Source: JBALVT01 sp036960305
Lineage (GTDB): Bacteria > Pseudomonadota > Gammaproteobacteria > Pseudomonadales > Halieaceae
DNA: 64,000 bases
Reading direction: 5' to 3'
Assembly: GCA_036960305.1 (NCBI GenBank)
Contig: JBALWA010000005.1
Span: 1 to 64,000 of the forward strand
The notes under the pieces: generated by a model
Told to the model about the DNA's origin: nothing
The model's database searches: none
What the model saw: the letters and a program-made list of their open reading frames with translations, nothing else
Shown here: piece after piece, positions 45,401 through 55,080 of the stretch
Numbering within the stretch: the first letter of the stretch is position 1
Layout: each line of letters opens with the position of its first letter
Position numbers and translations under genes: made by a program

Positions 45401-46750
45401 TCACGCTAAAATCGCCTCGACCTCTGCTGCCAGGGCCGTGCACAGGGAATTCACCTCGGAATCATCCTCACCTTCCACCATCACCCGCACCAGCGGCTCG
45501 GTGCCCGAGGGGCGCAGCAGCACCCGGCCACGATCGCCCAATTGCTTCTCGACCGCTTCCACTGCAGTGTCCAGCGCTGGATACTCAGCCAAATCTACTT
45601 TGCTGCCAATCCGCACGTTAATCATGGTCTGGGGAAACTTCTTCATACCAGAGCACAAGGTAGCGATATCGGTTGCCGCCACTTTAAGGGCCACCAGCAC
45701 CTGCAGCGAGGCCACAATACCATCGCCTGTCGTGGTGATATCCGAACAAATAATATGCCCGGAAGCTTCGCCACCCAGAGACCAGCCATGGGCTTCCATC
45801 ATCGCTTTCACATAGCGATCGCCCACCTTCGCCCGGGTAAGGCTGATCCCGGACTCCTTCAGAGCCACCTCAAGTCCCAAGTTGGACATCAGCGTACCCA
45901 CGACACCGGCGTCACTGCGCCCCGTCGCCAGGCGGTGCATCGCGATGATGTAGATTAATTCATCACCGTCAATTAGTTCGCCGTGCTGGTCTACAAACAG
46001 GACACGATCACCGTCCCCGTCGTAGGCTATCCCCACATCAGCACCCTGTGATTTCACCAGGGCCGACAGCTGGGCTGTATCGGTTGAACCCACACCCTCG
46101 TTTATATTGAAGCCATCCGGTTGAACGCCCATGGAGATCACCTCGGCCCCCAATTCACTCAGTACACTGGGCGCGATATGGTAGGTCGCCCCATGCGCAC
46201 AGTCGACCGCGATACGCAGGCCGCGCAGGCTAAACCCCTCGGGCACTGTCGATTTACAAAATTCTATATAGCGCCCGGCGGCATCCACCACCCTCAGTAC
46301 TTTGCCGATGTCCCGGGACATGACAGTCTCCAGTTCCTTTTCCAACTCTGCCTCAATGGCATACTCGGTTTCATCGGGTAGTTTGGAGCCACTGGCGGAA
46401 AAAAACTTAATACCGTTGTCATAAAAGGGATTATGCGAGGCACTGATAACAATGCCGGCAATCGCATTGTGTGTGCGTGTCATCATAGCCACGGCGGGCG
46501 TTGGCATAGGGCCCAGCAGCTTGACGTCCACCCCTGCGGCCACAAGACCGGCCTCCAGAGCGGACTCAAACATATACCCCGAGACCCGGGTATCCTTGCC
46601 GATGATGACCGTACAACGGCCCTCGCTGTCAGCGCCGCGGGCGAAGACCCGGCCACAGGCCCAACCCAGTTTCAGCATGAAATCCGGGGTAATCGGTGAA
46701 TCCCCTACGGCGCCACGAATTCCATCAGTCCCAAAATACCGTTTAGTCAT
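45401..46750 (-). CDS. glmM: Phosphoglucosamine mutase
   Basis: Converts glucosamine-6-P to glucosamine-1-P for peptidoglycan and LPS. The 449-aa protein begins MTKRYFGTDGIRG and has the phosphoserine S105 in ISASHNPFYDNGIK. DGDGDR is the metal loop and RPSGTEPLVRVMVEG the phosphate-binding end. It overlaps folP by 8 bases. Confidence 0.97.
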   Translation of the reverse strand: MTKRYFGTDGIRGAVGDSPITPDFMLKLGWACGRVFARGADSEGRCTVIIGKDTRVSGYMFESALEAGLVAAGVDVKLLGPMPTPAVAMMTRTHNAIAGIVISASHNPFYDNGIKFFSASGSKLPDETEYAIEAELEKELETVMSRDIGKVLRVVDAAGRYIEFCKSTVPEGFSLRGLRIAVDCAHGATYHIAPSVLSELGAEVISMGVQPDGFNINEGVGSTDTAQLSALVKSQGADVGIAYDGDGDRVLFVDQHGELIDGDELIYIIAMHRLATGRSDAGVVGTLMSNLGLEVALKESGISLTRAKVGDRYVKAMMEAHGWSLGGEASGHIICSDITTTGDGIVASLQVLVALKVAATDIATLCSGMKKFPQTMINVRIGSKVDLAEYPALDTAVEAVEKQLGDRGRVLLRPSGTEPLVRVMVEGEDDSEVNSLCTALAAEVEAILA

Positions 46751-47624
46751 TGCTCTCTACTCCAGCCAGCGCCACTACCATAGAGACCGCATCCACAGTC
46801 TCGGCAACATCGTGCGCTCTGATAATATGTGCCCCTCGCTCCACGGCCAGAACAGCCAATGCCAAGCTGGCCGCCAGTCTATCGGCGACCTCGCGCCCGA
46901 TCAGGAGCCCTATCAGGGACTTCCTGGACAGACCAACCAGAATTGGCAACCCGGACTCAGCCAGGCGTGGAATTCCCCGTAACAGCTCGAGGTTGTGTTC
47001 AACTGTCTTACCAAAGCCAAAGCCCGGGTCCAACAGGATGTTCTCACGGACAATACCCGCCGCCTGGGCAGCACTAACCCGTTCAGCCAGATAAGCGCCC
47101 ACCTCAGACACCACGTCACCGTAGCCAGGCGCGTCCTGCATGTTGGCGGGACTGCCCTGCATATGCATCAGGCAAACCGGTAGCCCCGTGGCCGCTGCGG
47201 CTTGCAGGGCGCCCTGCCTTTCAAGTGCCCTGACATCGTTCAGCAGGCCAGCACCGGCCTTTGCCGCCTCTATCATCAACTCAGGCGAACTGGTATCCAC
47301 CGAGACAACCACGTCGAGTTCAGTGGCGATACGCGCAACCAGAGGCAACACCCTGTCCAATTCCTCACTAGCGGACACCGTCATCGCCCCGGGGCGTGTC
47401 GACTCTCCCCCGATATCCAGAATTCGCGCCCCGGCAGAAACCATACTGCGGGCTAGCGACATAGCGAGCTCGATATCCAACTGTTTACCGCGAAAGAGCG
47501 CACCACCATCTGAGAAGGAATCCGGGGTGGTATTGATCACCCCCATAACCGCGGGTGAGGATAAATCGAGAATGCGCCCCCCACAATCCAGTTGCAGGGG
47601 CGCTGTATGCACGTCCGATACCAA
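46743..47624 (-). CDS. folP: Dihydropteroate synthase
   Basis: Joins p-aminobenzoate to the pterin pyrophosphate in folate synthesis; target of sulfonamides. The 293-aa barrel has VMGVINTTPDSFSDGG, the RILDIGGESTRPGA phosphate site, and LLDPGFGFGKTVEHN. It lies between ftsH (17 bases) and glmM (overlap), the standard ftsH-folP-glmM operon. Confidence 0.96.
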   Translation of the reverse strand: MVSDVHTAPLQLDCGGRILDLSSPAVMGVINTTPDSFSDGGALFRGKQLDIELAMSLARSMVSAGARILDIGGESTRPGAMTVSASEELDRVLPLVARIATELDVVVSVDTSSPELMIEAAKAGAGLLNDVRALERQGALQAAAATGLPVCLMHMQGSPANMQDAPGYGDVVSEVGAYLAERVSAAQAAGIVRENILLDPGFGFGKTVEHNLELLRGIPRLAESGLPILVGLSRKSLIGLLIGREVADRLAASLALAVLAVERGAHIIRAHDVAETVDAVSMVVALAGVESND

Positions 47625-47641
47625 AGAAATGACCGCCAGCG

Positions 47642-49564
47642 CTAGTGCTCGCCAGCGGGGCCGCCAATAGGACCGGAAGAATCTTCCTTGCCAGCCTCGG
47701 CCTGGTTGCTGCCAGCGCTATCGCCGTCACCACCGGTATCGCTCCAGCCCTTGGGCTCCCGGGGTGTCTGGCCCAACATGATATCGTCTATTTGATCTAC
47801 ACCTATCGTTTCAAACTGCATCAGCGCATCGGCCATCATATGCAGCTTATCGAGATTCTCTTCCAGCAGGTTCTGGGCTATCCCATAGCACTCATCGATG
47901 ATACTGCGCACTTCTTCGTCGATCTGCTTGGCAGTTTCTCCGGACAAAGTCTTATGGGATTGACCGGCGGAGCGTCCCAAAAAGACCTCTTCCTCTGCCT
48001 CGTCATACATCAGTGGCCCCATCTTCTCTGACAGCCCCCACTGCGTCACCATCTTGCGGGCAATACTTGTTGCTCGCTGAATATCATTGGAGGCACCGGT
48101 GGTGACACCGTCCTTACCCAGTGTCATTTCCTCTGCGATTCGGCCGCCAAACAAACTGCAAATCTGGCTTATAATATGCCTGCGGCTGTGGCTGTAGCGA
48201 TCTTCCTCAGGCAGGAACATGGTCACACCCAGTGCACGGCCCCGGGGGATAATACTCACTTTATAGACTGGATCATGCTCAGGCACGAGTCGACCCACAA
48301 TGGCGTGACCCGCTTCATGGTAGGCGGTATTGCGCTTTTCATCCTCTGACATCACCATGGATTTGCGCTCTGCGCCCATCATGATTTTGTCCTTGGCCAG
48401 CTCAAACTGCTGCATACCCACCGTACGAACATTCGACCGAGCTGCAAACAAGGCAGATTCGTTCACCAGGTTGGCTAGATCGGCGCCGGAAAACCCCGGG
48501 GTACCCCTGGCGATCTTCGATGGCTCTACATCCTCGGCCAGCGGAACTTTACGCATATGGACCTTGAGTATCTGCTCACGACCACGAATATCGGGCAGGC
48601 CAACAACCACCTGGCGATCAAAACGCCCAGGGCGCAGCAGGGCCGGATCCAGTACATCGGGACGGTTGGTGGCGGCAATCACAATCACGCCGTCATTGAC
48701 TTCAAAACCATCCATTTCAACCAGCAGTTGGTTCAGTGTTTGCTCGCGCTCATCGTGACCGCCACCTAGCCCGGCGCCGCGATGGCGACCGACCGCATCA
48801 ATCTCGTCAATAAAGATAATACAAGGCGCCTGTTTCTTGGCCTGGTCGAACATATCCCGTACCCGGGAAGCACCCACACCCACAAACATTTCGACAAAAT
48901 CTGAGCCTGATATGGTGAAAAAAGGCACCTTGGCTTCGCCGGCAATCGCCTTCGCGAGCAGCGTCTTACCGGTTCCGGGCTGACCAACCATCAGGACACC
49001 GCGAGGTATACGGCCACCCAACTTCTGGAAACGTCCTGGATCGCGCAGGAAATCGACCAACTCCTTAACGTCTTCCTTGGCCTCATCGACACCGGCCACG
49101 TCTGCAAAGGTGGTTGAAATCTGGTCTTCGCCCAGTAACCGCGCCTTGCTCTTGCCAAAACTCATGGGGCCGCCACGGCCGCCGCCACCGCCCTGCATCT
49201 GGCGCATAAAGAACATGAAGACCGCGATAATAATCAGAATGGGGAAGCTGGCGACCAGCAACTGCGTCCAGACGCTCTGCTGTTCAGGCTTGCGCCCCTC
49301 GACCACCACCTTATGTTCCAACAGATCATCCATCAGCCGGGGGTCTTCAACCATGGGGCGAATCGTATCGAAAAAGCTGCCGTCGTAACGCTCGCCAGAA
49401 ATGGTGAGGCCATCGACCACCACCTTTTTCACCTGGTCACGCTGAACTTCAGCCACAAATTCGGAATAACCCAACTCTTCAGTGGGAGTCTGCATGTTGA
49501 AGTTGTTGAAAACCGACAACAAGACGGCGGCTATTACTAGCCAGAGCAGTAGATTTTTTGCCAT
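47642..49564 (-). CDS. ftsH: ATP-dependent membrane zinc protease FtsH
   Basis: Membrane-bound AAA+ protease controlling sigma-32, LpxC and membrane proteins. From ATG 49564 (MAKNLLLWLVIAAVLLSVF) it is 640 aa. Two membrane helices flank a small periplasmic domain (about 5-22 and 100-120). Walker A is GQPGTGKT, Walker B FIDEIDAVG, and the zinc site YHEAGHAIVG. The frame extends 9 bases to a TTG, which is unlikely. The 264-base gap to rlmE shows a possible TATAGT -10 but no clear promoter. Confidence 0.97.
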   Translation of the reverse strand: MAKNLLLWLVIAAVLLSVFNNFNMQTPTEELGYSEFVAEVQRDQVKKVVVDGLTISGERYDGSFFDTIRPMVEDPRLMDDLLEHKVVVEGRKPEQQSVWTQLLVASFPILIIIAVFMFFMRQMQGGGGGRGGPMSFGKSKARLLGEDQISTTFADVAGVDEAKEDVKELVDFLRDPGRFQKLGGRIPRGVLMVGQPGTGKTLLAKAIAGEAKVPFFTISGSDFVEMFVGVGASRVRDMFDQAKKQAPCIIFIDEIDAVGRHRGAGLGGGHDEREQTLNQLLVEMDGFEVNDGVIVIAATNRPDVLDPALLRPGRFDRQVVVGLPDIRGREQILKVHMRKVPLAEDVEPSKIARGTPGFSGADLANLVNESALFAARSNVRTVGMQQFELAKDKIMMGAERKSMVMSEDEKRNTAYHEAGHAIVGRLVPEHDPVYKVSIIPRGRALGVTMFLPEEDRYSHSRRHIISQICSLFGGRIAEEMTLGKDGVTTGASNDIQRATSIARKMVTQWGLSEKMGPLMYDEAEEEVFLGRSAGQSHKTLSGETAKQIDEEVRSIIDECYGIAQNLLEENLDKLHMMADALMQFETIGVDQIDDIMLGQTPREPKGWSDTGGDGDSAGSNQAEAGKEDSSGPIGGPAGEH

Positions 49565-49837
49565 ATCATTCAATGCTGTATCCTCGCCAACGGGTGACCT
49601 GTTTTAAGAAAAGGCCAATGCCCATGTGCCATGCACCCACAGAAACAGGTACAACAGCTCTTTACTCCTTTAACTATAGTCAGTTTATACCCTTTTCACA
49701 GGGAGTGCGGGACCCAACTGATGGCCTGAGCTGACACTAAACAGGCAAACAGGCCAAAAACCAGGCCGCAATGTACTACAAATGGGGTCATCTCTCCATA
49801 ATTCAAGGCTCAGCGGCACCGCAGACCCGCTAATTTT

Positions 49838-50467
49838 TCAGCCCGGCCCACAAAAACCTGTGGCAACCAGATAAACCTCCCGGGAACGTGGTCGGGAGGC
49901 TTTCGGCTTGCGGGTTATCACCTTCGAAAAAGCACCTCGGGTCTGCTGAAACAAACCGTCAAAGCCCTCCCCCTGGAACACTTTGGCCACAAATCCCCCC
50001 CCGGGCGTCAGGACATTGCAGGCCATATCCAGCGCCAGCTCAACCAGATACATCGCGCGCGGCTGATCCATGGCAGTCATCCCGCTGAGATTGGGGGCCA
50101 TATCCGACACCACCAGGTCCACCGGCTTGCCATTGATAGCACTGAGAATCTCCTCAAACACGCTATCCTCGGTAAAGTCACCCTTAACAAACTCCACCCC
50201 CGCAAGGCTGTCCATAGGTAGGATATCCGAAGCGATGACACAGCCGTTATGCCCGACCAGCTCAACCGCCACCTGGGACCAGCCGCCCGGTGCACTGCCA
50301 AGATCCAGCACCGTCATACCCGGTCGAATCAGCCTGTCCTTGTCTTGTAGCTCCAGCAGTTTGTAGCAGGCGCGCGAGCGATAACCCTCCCGTATGGCCT
50401 GCTGCACGTAGACATCATCTCTGTGCTCCCTCAACCAGGCTTTACTGGACGACTTTTTCTTGGCCAT
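49838..50467 (-). CDS. rlmE: 23S rRNA (uridine-2'-O)-methyltransferase RlmE
   Basis: Heat-shock methyltransferase (FtsJ/RrmJ) that modifies U2552 of 23S rRNA. The 209-aa protein has SAPGGWSQVAVE (SAM motif I), DLVVSDMAPN with catalytic Asp, and KVFQGEGFD with catalytic Lys. ATG 50467 (MAKKKSSSKAWL) follows an AGAGG site; a GTG 12 bases earlier overlaps that site. It is divergent from yhbY, as in most Gammaproteobacteria. Confidence 0.95.
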   Translation of the reverse strand: MAKKKSSSKAWLREHRDDVYVQQAIREGYRSRACYKLLELQDKDRLIRPGMTVLDLGSAPGGWSQVAVELVGHNGCVIASDILPMDSLAGVEFVKGDFTEDSVFEEILSAINGKPVDLVVSDMAPNLSGMTAMDQPRAMYLVELALDMACNVLTPGGGFVAKVFQGEGFDGLFQQTRGAFSKVITRKPKASRPRSREVYLVATGFCGPG

Positions 50468-50584
50468 AAAAAACGGCACCTCTGGGGCATTGATTGGTAA
50501 AGTGGCAACTTTCGCGCCGGAGCCGCCTTGTGTAGAATACGCGCCCCGGGGAACCGCCCGGCCCTATTGTACCTTGGAATGACT

Positions 50585-50899
50585 ATGAGCAAGAAAGCGA
50601 ATCAGGACATCAAGCAACTGCGCGCCATTGGCCATAAGCTGAAGCCGGTTGTCACCGTCGCCGGCAAAGGCCTGAACGAGAATGTACTCACTGAAATTGA
50701 TCGCGCCCTGACTGATCACGAGTTTATCAAGATCAAATTAGCCGTGGGCGGTCGCGACCAGCGTCAGGCGGTATCCGAGGAATTGTGTGAGCGCACGGGC
50801 GCTGAAGCGGTGCAGTCCGTGGGCAACATGATCCTGATCCTCAGGCGGACCAAAAAACCCGACCCCAAACTGTCCAACCTGATTCGCCCTGTCGCCTGA
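50585..50899 (+). CDS. yhbY: YhbY/CRM-domain RNA-binding protein
   Basis: A 104-aa CRM-domain protein associated with 50S subunit assembly. It begins MSKKANQDIKQLRAIGHKLKPVVTV and has the GKGLNENVL loop and VQSVGNMILILRR end typical of YhbY. The start is ATG 50585, or ATG 50579 two codons earlier; the frame back to 50528 is not conserved. Confidence 0.93.
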   Translation: MSKKANQDIKQLRAIGHKLKPVVTVAGKGLNENVLTEIDRALTDHEFIKIKLAVGGRDQRQAVSEELCERTGAEAVQSVGNMILILRRTKKPDPKLSNLIRPVA

Positions 50900-51015
50900 A
50901 CCGGGCAGGATTCGGCGGCAATATTACCTATCCCCCGGCCCTTCATTCGGAAGGCCTGTTTCGATATGATGTAAGCTGACAGCTGTACCTTTTTGAACAA
51001 AACAAAGGAGTCGGC

Positions 51016-51372
51016 ATGGGGAAAGTCTTCGAGTTCCCATCACAGCAAGTGCAAGGCCTGGCCTATCTGGACCGGCAACTGCGCTGTCTTCTGGAAAAAA
51101 AGGGCGCCGATCAGCAACTGATCGACTTTGCCGCCACGCAACTCATCGACATCTACGGCCAATTAAGTGCATCTGAGCAGTATCTGTTTTCCCTGCGACT
51201 CCCCTGCGGCATGACGGCAGGACAAAGAGAAGACCTGAACAGGCAAGTCAACGCGGGACTGGAAGACATCCGTCAGGAGAACCATGCCATGATGATAAAA
51301 CTGGTGGCGCAGCTGGTGCTGGCCCAGGTTCGGCTGTATCAGTTGGAAAGAGCCGAGGAGACTCTCAGCTAA
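51016..51372 (+). CDS. Hypothetical protein
   Basis: A 118-aa soluble protein that I do not recognise. It has a strong AAGGAG ribosome site 6 bases before the ATG, no signal peptide or membrane helix, and looks mostly helical (QQLIDFAATQLIDIYGQL and MMIKLVAQLVLAQVRLYQLE). It lies between yhbY and greA and converges on greA with 7 bases between the stops. Confidence 0.75.
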   Translation: MGKVFEFPSQQVQGLAYLDRQLRCLLEKKGADQQLIDFAATQLIDIYGQLSASEQYLFSLRLPCGMTAGQREDLNRQVNAGLEDIRQENHAMMIKLVAQLVLAQVRLYQLERAEETLS

Positions 51373-51379
51373 GCGCGAC

Positions 51380-51856
51380 TCAGATGTGCTGTACCTGATC
51401 GATTTCGTACTCAATATCGCCACCGGGAGCCCGCACCAGGACCACATCCCCCTCCTGCTTGCCAATCATCGCCCTGGCAATGGGTGAACCAATTGAAATG
51501 AGATTGAGTTTCACGTTGGCCTCGTCCTGACCCACGATACGGTAGGTCACCGTTTCATCGGTCTCGACATTGACCAGGTCGACCGTCGTTCCGAAGATTA
51601 CCTTGCCCGTTTTGGGAATGGAGGTGACATCAATCACCTGGGCGCCGGCCAGCTTTGATTCGATTTCAGCGATGCGACCCTCGGCAAAACTCTGCTGTTC
51701 ACGGGCAGCGTGATACTCGGCATTTTCCTTGAGGTCACCGTGTTCCCGGGCTTCGGCTATCGCCTGAATAATGGCCGGCCGCTCAACTCGTTTCAAGTGT
51801 TCCAGCTCCGCGCGCAGCGCTACCTCACCGGCCGATGTCATTGGTACGTTGCTCAT
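51380..51856 (-). CDS. greA: Transcription elongation factor GreA
   Basis: Rescues backtracked RNA polymerase by stimulating transcript cleavage. The 158-aa protein has an N-terminal coiled coil whose acidic tip lies in REHGDLKENAEYHAA, and a C-terminal FKBP-like domain. It overlaps carB by 4 bases, giving the Pseudomonas order carA-carB-greA. Confidence 0.97.
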   Translation of the reverse strand: MSNVPMTSAGEVALRAELEHLKRVERPAIIQAIAEAREHGDLKENAEYHAAREQQSFAEGRIAEIESKLAGAQVIDVTSIPKTGKVIFGTTVDLVNVETDETVTYRIVGQDEANVKLNLISIGSPIARAMIGKQEGDVVLVRAPGGDIEYEIDQVQHI

Positions 51857-54800
51857 GCTCGTATACTCCCGTGCAGGTCCTGCAATCGACGGACCTTCTT
51901 ATCGCCTTCCTGTTTAAGTGACATGCAAATCGCCTCGGCCGCCGTCAGGGTAGTGGTATAAAACACCCGATGGGCCTCAGCACTGGCGCGAATAGGCGCC
52001 GAGTCAGCAATAGCCCGACGACCCTCCGTGGTATTAATAATCAGGTCGGCCTCATCATTCTTAATCATATCCACAATATGCGGGCGCCCTTCCAGCACCT
52101 TGTTGATTCGCCTGACCTCAAGGCCGGCAGCCTCCAATGCATCGGCGGTACCGCCGGTGGCAGCCAGGGAAAACCCGAGGTCTGCCAGGTTGCGAGCCAC
52201 TTCAACTGCACCGGGCTTATCGACGTCGCGCACACTGATCAGGGCCGTACCACTGGTGGGCGGTGGTGCGCCGGCAGCCAATTGCGCCTTCGCATAGGCA
52301 CTGGGGAAGTTGTCTCCCGTGCCCATGACTTCGCCGGTAGATTTCATTTCTGGCCCGAGGATAGGGTCGACGCCGGGGAACTTGTTAAAGGGCATCACCG
52401 CCTCTTTCACAGAGAAATACGGCGGCACAATTTCCTTGGTAAACCCCTGCGACTGTAGGGTCTGGCCCACCATACAACGCGCAGCGATCTTCGCCAATGA
52501 GGTACCTATACACTTGGAAACAAAGGGTACGGTGCGAGACGCCCGCGGGTTGACCTCAATGACATAAATCTCGTTATCCTGCCAGGCCAATTGCACGTTC
52601 ATCAAACCCTTAACACCCAACTCCAGGGCCATTTGTTTGATCTGCTCGCGCATCTCATCCTGCACCTCCGGGTCCAGGCTGTAGGGTGGCAATGAACAGG
52701 CCGAGTCACCAGAGTGAACGCCTGCCTGCTCAATATGCTGCATGATGGCGCCAATGACGACCTCTTCCCCGTCCGAGACTGCGTCCACATCCACTTCAAT
52801 AGCCGCACTCAAAAAGCTGTCCAGCAACACCGGGGAATCATCGGAGGCCTGCACCGCATTGTGCATATAACGCAGAAGGTCCTCTTCCCGGTAAACGATT
52901 TCCATGGCCCTGCCACCCAATACATAGGAGGGGCGAACCACCAGGGGATAGCCAATTTTTCCCGCCGCCGCGACTGCTTCATCGGTACTGCGCACGGTCG
53001 TATTGTTGGGCTGCTTCAATTTCAGCTTCTGGATCATGTGTTGAAAGCGCTCGCGATCCTCCGCTCTGTCGATAGCATCCGGCGTGGTACCAATGATCGG
53101 TACACCCTGCTCTTCCAGTGCCTGAGCGAGCTTCAACGGTGTCTGGCCGCCAAATTGCACAATAACGCCCTTGGGTTTTTCCAGCGCGACAATTTCGAGC
53201 ACGTCCTCCAGGGTCACCGACTCGAAATACAGGCGATCCGACGTATCGTAATCCGTGGAGACCGTTTCCGGGTTACAGTTAACCATAATGGTTTCGTAGC
53301 CATCTTCACGCATCGCCAGGACCGCGTGCACACAGCAATAATCAAACTCAATGCCCTGGCCAATTCGGTTGGGACCACCGCCCAATACCAGAATTTTTTC
53401 CCGATCTGTGGGTGCCGCCTCGCACTCCTCCTCGTAGGTAGAGTACATATAGGCCGTTGCCGAAGCGAATTCGGCCGCGCAGGTATCGACGCGCTTGTAG
53501 ACGGGGCGGATATCCAGACTGTGGCGATGATCACGCACTTCCTGCTCGCTGGCATTGAGCAACACCGCGAGTCGGGCGTCAGCGAACCCCTTGCGTTTGA
53601 GGGAGAACATCTGGCTATAGGGCATATCTGACAGGTTGACTTTCTTGAGACCATTCTCAGTCTCAATAATGTCCTTGATCTGCACCAGAAACCAGGGATC
53701 GACACCCGAGAGTTTATACACCTCGTCGACACTCATGCCGGCGCGGAAGGCATCGCCCAGATACCAGATACGATCCGGCCCGGGGTTGGTCAACTCGGAG
53801 ATCAACTCATCCCTGAGATCAGGATTGTGGACATCAATCATGTGTTCGAAGCCAGAGGAACCCACTTCCAGGCCGCGCAAGGCTTTCTGCATAGACTCCT
53901 GGAACGTGCGACCAATGGCCATGACCTCGCCCACAGACTTCATCTGGGTTGTCAGGCGAGAGTCTGCAGCCTCGAATTTCTCAAACGCGAAACGGGGTAT
54001 TTTCGTCACAACGTAATCAATAGAGGGCTCAAAGGAGGCCGGCGTGGCACCGCCAGTGATATCGTTCTGCAATTCATCCAGGGTATAACCGATCGCCAGC
54101 TTGGCGGCGACTCTGGCAATAGGAAAGCCGGTCGCCTTGGAGGCCAGCGCCGATGACCGCGATACCCGGGGATTCATTTCGATGATAACCATCCGGCCGG
54201 TTTCCGGATCCTGGCCGAACTGAACGTTGGAACCACCCGTTTCGACACCGATCTCCCGCAATACCGCCAGCGAGGCGTTGCGCATGATCTGGTATTCCTT
54301 GTCGGTCAGGGTCTGGGCAGGTGCGACCGTAATCGAATCGCCTGTATGCACACCCATGGCGTCAAAATTTTCGATAGCGCAGACAATAATGCAGTTGTCA
54401 TTTTTGTCCCGCACCACTTCCATTTCGAATTCTTTCCAGCCAATCAGGGACTCATCAATAAGCAGCTCTGTGGTCGGGGAAAGATCCAGGCCGCGGGTAC
54501 AAATCGTCTCGAATTCATCGCGGTTGTAGGCGATGCCGCCACCGGATCCACCCATGGTAAAAGAGGGGCGAATAATGCAGGGAAAGCCAATCTGGTCGAG
54601 CACCTGATAGGCCTCTTCCATACTGTGAGCGGTCGCCGAACGCGGTGTGGCCAAGCCAATACGCTTCATCGCATCATCAAACAACTGGCGATCTTCCGCC
54701 ATGTCGATGGCTTCAGCCGTCGCGCCGATCATCTCGACACCATGCGCTTCCAACACCCCTTCCCGGGCCAGATCCAGCGCACAGTTGAGGGCCGTCTGCC

Positions 54801-55074
54801 CCCCCATGGTCGGCAACAGGACATCGGGCTTTTCGGTTTCGATGATGCGGGCTACGGTCTGCCACTCGATCGGTTCGATATAGGTCGCATCCGCCATTGA
54901 CGGGTCCGTCATAATCGTCGCCGGGTTGGAGTTCACCAGGATCACCCGGTAACCCTCTTCACGCAGGGCTTTACAAGCCTGTGCGCCCGAGTAGTCAAAT
55001 TCGCAGGCCTGGCCAATAATAATGGGGCCTGCACCCAGTATCAGGACGCTTTCAATGTCGGTTCTTTTTGGCAT
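51853..55074 (-). CDS. carB: Carbamoyl-phosphate synthase large subunit
   Basis: A 1073-aa synthetase making carbamoyl phosphate for arginine and pyrimidines. It has two homologous ATP-grasp halves, each with a GGGPNRIGQG- or GAGPIIIGQA-type start and a NPRVSRSSALASKATG- or NPRASRTVPFVSKC-type end. A C-terminal MGS-like allosteric domain begins around residue 935. It lies 6 bases after carA. Confidence 0.98.
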   Translation of the reverse strand: MPKRTDIESVLILGAGPIIIGQACEFDYSGAQACKALREEGYRVILVNSNPATIMTDPSMADATYIEPIEWQTVARIIETEKPDVLLPTMGGQTALNCALDLAREGVLEAHGVEMIGATAEAIDMAEDRQLFDDAMKRIGLATPRSATAHSMEEAYQVLDQIGFPCIIRPSFTMGGSGGGIAYNRDEFETICTRGLDLSPTTELLIDESLIGWKEFEMEVVRDKNDNCIIVCAIENFDAMGVHTGDSITVAPAQTLTDKEYQIMRNASLAVLREIGVETGGSNVQFGQDPETGRMVIIEMNPRVSRSSALASKATGFPIARVAAKLAIGYTLDELQNDITGGATPASFEPSIDYVVTKIPRFAFEKFEAADSRLTTQMKSVGEVMAIGRTFQESMQKALRGLEVGSSGFEHMIDVHNPDLRDELISELTNPGPDRIWYLGDAFRAGMSVDEVYKLSGVDPWFLVQIKDIIETENGLKKVNLSDMPYSQMFSLKRKGFADARLAVLLNASEQEVRDHRHSLDIRPVYKRVDTCAAEFASATAYMYSTYEEECEAAPTDREKILVLGGGPNRIGQGIEFDYCCVHAVLAMREDGYETIMVNCNPETVSTDYDTSDRLYFESVTLEDVLEIVALEKPKGVIVQFGGQTPLKLAQALEEQGVPIIGTTPDAIDRAEDRERFQHMIQKLKLKQPNNTTVRSTDEAVAAAGKIGYPLVVRPSYVLGGRAMEIVYREEDLLRYMHNAVQASDDSPVLLDSFLSAAIEVDVDAVSDGEEVVIGAIMQHIEQAGVHSGDSACSLPPYSLDPEVQDEMREQIKQMALELGVKGLMNVQLAWQDNEIYVIEVNPRASRTVPFVSKCIGTSLAKIAARCMVGQTLQSQGFTKEIVPPYFSVKEAVMPFNKFPGVDPILGPEMKSTGEVMGTGDNFPSAYAKAQLAAGAPPPTSGTALISVRDVDKPGAVEVARNLADLGFSLAATGGTADALEAAGLEVRRINKVLEGRPHIVDMIKNDEADLIINTTEGRRAIADSAPIRASAEAHRVFYTTTLTAAEAICMSLKQEGDKKVRRLQDLHGSIRA

Positions 55075-55080
55075 AGGGCG

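Noticed and set aside
52714..53631. 305-aa ORF antisense to carB
   Set aside because: Shadow of the carB coding frame with His/Arg-rich, domain-free sequence.
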